Shown piece after piece: positions 6,404 to 7,523 of a stretch of DNA of 7,523 nt; position 1 is the stretch's first letter; every line of letters begins with the position of its first letter. The notes beneath the pieces were generated by a model. That model was given only the letters and a program-made list of their open reading frames with translations, searched no databases and was not told the origin of the DNA. Position numbers and translations under genes: made by a program. The DNA is from Ghiorsea sp. (GTDB lineage: Bacteria > Pseudomonadota > Zetaproteobacteria > Mariprofundales > Mariprofundaceae): the NCBI GenBank assembly GCA_030950765.1, contig JAUZQX010000027.1:1-7523 (forward strand), written 5' to 3'.

Positions 6404-7049
6404 TTTGCCACGAAGTTTTCTTTTGTGCCAATAAACCTGTGAATATATCAAACCATTGGCGGCTAAGGGTTTCTATATTTAAATTGTTTATACCTTGGGC
6501 TTGGATAGATGTTGCTTTGCGAGATGTGCCACACGGGTTTATTTTTTCAAACCAAGTTAAATCAGGGTGGGTATTGAGTGCCATGCCATGCCATGCGATG
6601 CCTTTGGATACCCGAATGCCCAAAGCCGCGATTTTTTCATTGTTTAACCACACACCAGGTAAACCACAATCACGCGTCGTTTCCAAGTCGTAAGTTTGTA
6701 ACAGTTGAATCACAGATTCTTCAAGCAAATGGACATAATCACGTACATTCAAGCCATGTTTTTTCAAGTCCACAATAGGATACATCATCAACTGTCCCAA
6801 ACCATGGTAGGTGGTTTCTCCACCGCGTTCTGTGGCTACAAAGGGTGCACCCAAGTCGGCTTTGCTATTGTTTATGCCGCGTCTGCCCGTGGTGAATACA
6901 TGTTCATGTTCACAAAACCACACTGTATCCACTTCAAAGTTTGCAACATATTGCTGCATTTTCTGAAGGAACTGCGAGTATTCGCGTCGACCCAACCATT
7001 GGTAGATTGGTGGCGTTTGGTTTTCTGATTGACGAATGATAGTTTGCAT
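6390..7049 (-). CDS. lipB: Lipoyl(octanoyl) transferase
   Basis: LipB moves octanoyl from octanoyl-acyl carrier protein to the lipoyl domains of 2-oxoacid dehydrogenases and glycine cleavage H protein, ahead of LipA. The product is 219 residues, normal for the family. The cytoplasmic acyltransferase fold shows EHEHVFTTGRRG (47-58), RGGETTYHGLGQL (75-87), GLPGVWLNNEKIAALGIRVS (129-148), WHGMALN (153-159) and INPCG (170-174). The catalytic dyad is Lys139 (EKIAALG) and Cys173 (NPCG). Leu84 replaces the proline of the usual YHGPGQ signature. The ATG at 7047-7049 is chosen because the conserved region begins soon after it; only a weak GGA (revcomp of 7061-7063) precedes it. The gene is convergent with rfaE2, with a 14-bp overlap of coding ends, and divergent from hisA. 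No lipA is visible next to it. Confidence 0.95.
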   Translation of the reverse strand: MQTIIRQSENQTPPIYQWLGRREYSQFLQKMQQYVANFEVDTVWFCEHEHVFTTGRRGINNSKADLGAPFVATERGGETTYHGLGQLMMYPIVDLKKHGLNVRDYVHLLEESVIQLLQTYDLETTRDCGLPGVWLNNEKIAALGIRVSKGIAWHGMALNTHPDLTWFEKINPCGTSRKATSIQAQGINNLNIETLSRQWFDIFTGLLAQKKTSWQIMKL

Positions 7050-7118
7050 GACTGAATCCGACGCAGTTTCACAGTTTTACGATTGGAATACAACAGGAAA
7101 CAGAATAAGGAATTCATC
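7050..7118. promoter_or_regulatory. Divergent intergenic region between lipB and hisA
   Basis: These 69 bp are the only place in the window where two genes start back to back, so promoters for lipB (leftward) and hisA (rightward) are expected here. I looked for sigma-70 type boxes on both strands and found no pair with good -35/-10 matches at 16-18 bp spacing, so I place no promoter. No clear operator palindrome is visible. The hisA promoter could also overlap the start of lipB. Confidence 0.35.
7107..7111 (+). promoter_or_regulatory. Ribosome binding site of hisA
   Basis: AAGGA lies 7 nt before the ATG at 7119. It supports that start over any downstream one for hisA. Confidence 0.6.
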
Positions 7119-7523
7119 ATGTCTTCAAGTCAAAACACCACATTCGAGCTGATTCCAGCCATTGATTTAAAGCAAGGCCAGTGTGTGCGTCTCAAACAAG
7201 GGCGTATGGAAGATGCCACGGTTTACGGCAGCAATGCAGGCGAAATGGCTGCCCATTGGCAAGCTTTGGGTGCAAAACGTTTGCATGTGGTGGACTTGGA
7301 TGGTGCATTTGCAGGTAAACCTGCCAACAGAGAAGCCATTAAGGCGATTTGTGAAGTGATGGATATTCCTGTGCAGTTGGGAGGTGGTTTGCGCGACCTT
7401 AAAATGATTGAAGGCATGTTAAACCTTGGTATTGATAGAGTGATTTTAGGTTCGATTGCCATTGCCGAACCAAAGATTGTCAAGGAAGCATGTGCGGCGT
7501 TTCCGAATCAGGTGTGTGTAGGT
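7119..7523 (+). CDS. hisA: Phosphoribosylformimino-5-aminoimidazole carboxamide ribotide isomerase, N-terminal part (3' end outside window)
   Basis: HisA carries out the Amadori rearrangement of ProFAR to PRFAR in histidine synthesis, just before the HisF-HisH synthase. The frame is open to the window edge, and 135 of the usual 240-250 residues are visible. It is a half-barrel-repeat TIM barrel. The N-terminal phosphate and catalytic region reads LIPAIDLKQGQCVRLKQG (11-28), with Asp16 the expected N-terminal catalytic acid. LHVVDLDGAFAGKPAN (55-70) and PVQLGGGLR (84-92) are typical, and IDRVILGSIA (104-113) closes the first half-barrel. The second catalytic Asp lies beyond the edge. HisA and its paralogue HisF share this fold, but the opening ELIPAIDLK and the LDGA motif favour HisA. 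It is divergent from lipB; whether hisF follows cannot be seen. Confidence 0.95.
   Translation, partial: MSSSQNTTFELIPAIDLKQGQCVRLKQGRMEDATVYGSNAGEMAAHWQALGAKRLHVVDLDGAFAGKPANREAIKAICEVMDIPVQLGGGLRDLKMIEGMLNLGIDRVILGSIAIAEPKIVKEACAAFPNQVCVG

Noticed and set aside
6409..6427. Possible hairpin CACGAAG / TTTTGTG with a TTTTC loop just after the rfaE2 stop, considered as a terminator.
   Set aside because: The stem is only 7 bp with two G-T wobbles, there is no following T-run, and it lies inside the lipB coding region.
6581..6600. Three tandem CCATG/GCCATG units that look like a short repeat.
   Set aside because: On the minus strand they encode the conserved LipB motif WHGMA; the repetition follows from the codons used.
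7050..7118. Candidate promoter boxes (for example TTTTAC at 7075 and CAGAAT at 7101) for hisA.
   Set aside because: The spacing is about 20 bp and both boxes match poorly, so no promoter is claimed.
6872..7120. An 82-residue minus-strand open frame that begins upstream of lipB.
   Set aside because: It overlaps lipB in another frame, has no recognisable motifs, and is explained as a shadow of the real gene.

Overview
The window is a compact, moderately A+T-rich bacterial chromosomal segment that is coding almost throughout. It points to a Gram-negative, most likely a member of the Pseudomonadota: it has two ADP-heptose genes of lipopolysaccharide inner-core synthesis (gmhA, rfaE2), the succinylase branch of diaminopimelate/lysine synthesis (dapE, dapF), lipB and an RpfC-like hybrid kinase. 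The lineage cannot be fixed by eye; a zeta-, beta- or gammaproteobacterium would all fit. I see no insertion sequence, phage gene, CRISPR array, tRNA, rRNA or long repeat.

Positions 1-6403 hold eight same-strand genes with gaps of 3-32 bp or an overlap: dapE (3' part only), queF, dapF, a membrane hybrid histidine kinase, a radical SAM protein of unknown function, gmhA, an unlisted small membrane protein of 42-43 residues, and rfaE2. The spacing suggests one transcription unit or a few nested ones, although the products serve different purposes: lysine and peptidoglycan precursors, queuosine tRNA modification, signalling, an unknown radical reaction, and heptose synthesis. rfaE2 probably starts at a TTG that overlaps the stop codon of the small gene.

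On the opposite strand lipB (6390-7049) converges on rfaE2, and the two coding ends overlap by 14 bp. A 69-bp gap then separates lipB from the divergent hisA, whose first 135 codons run off the right edge.

Most of the window is housekeeping. The parts that deserve a second look are the kinase/radical SAM pair 3 bp apart, the small membrane protein inside the heptose gene pair, a clearly shortened DapF with both catalytic cysteines, and a Pro-to-Leu change in the LipB signature. I do not see convincing evidence for a wholly new system; the kinase/radical SAM pair and the small membrane protein are the best candidates for undescribed function.
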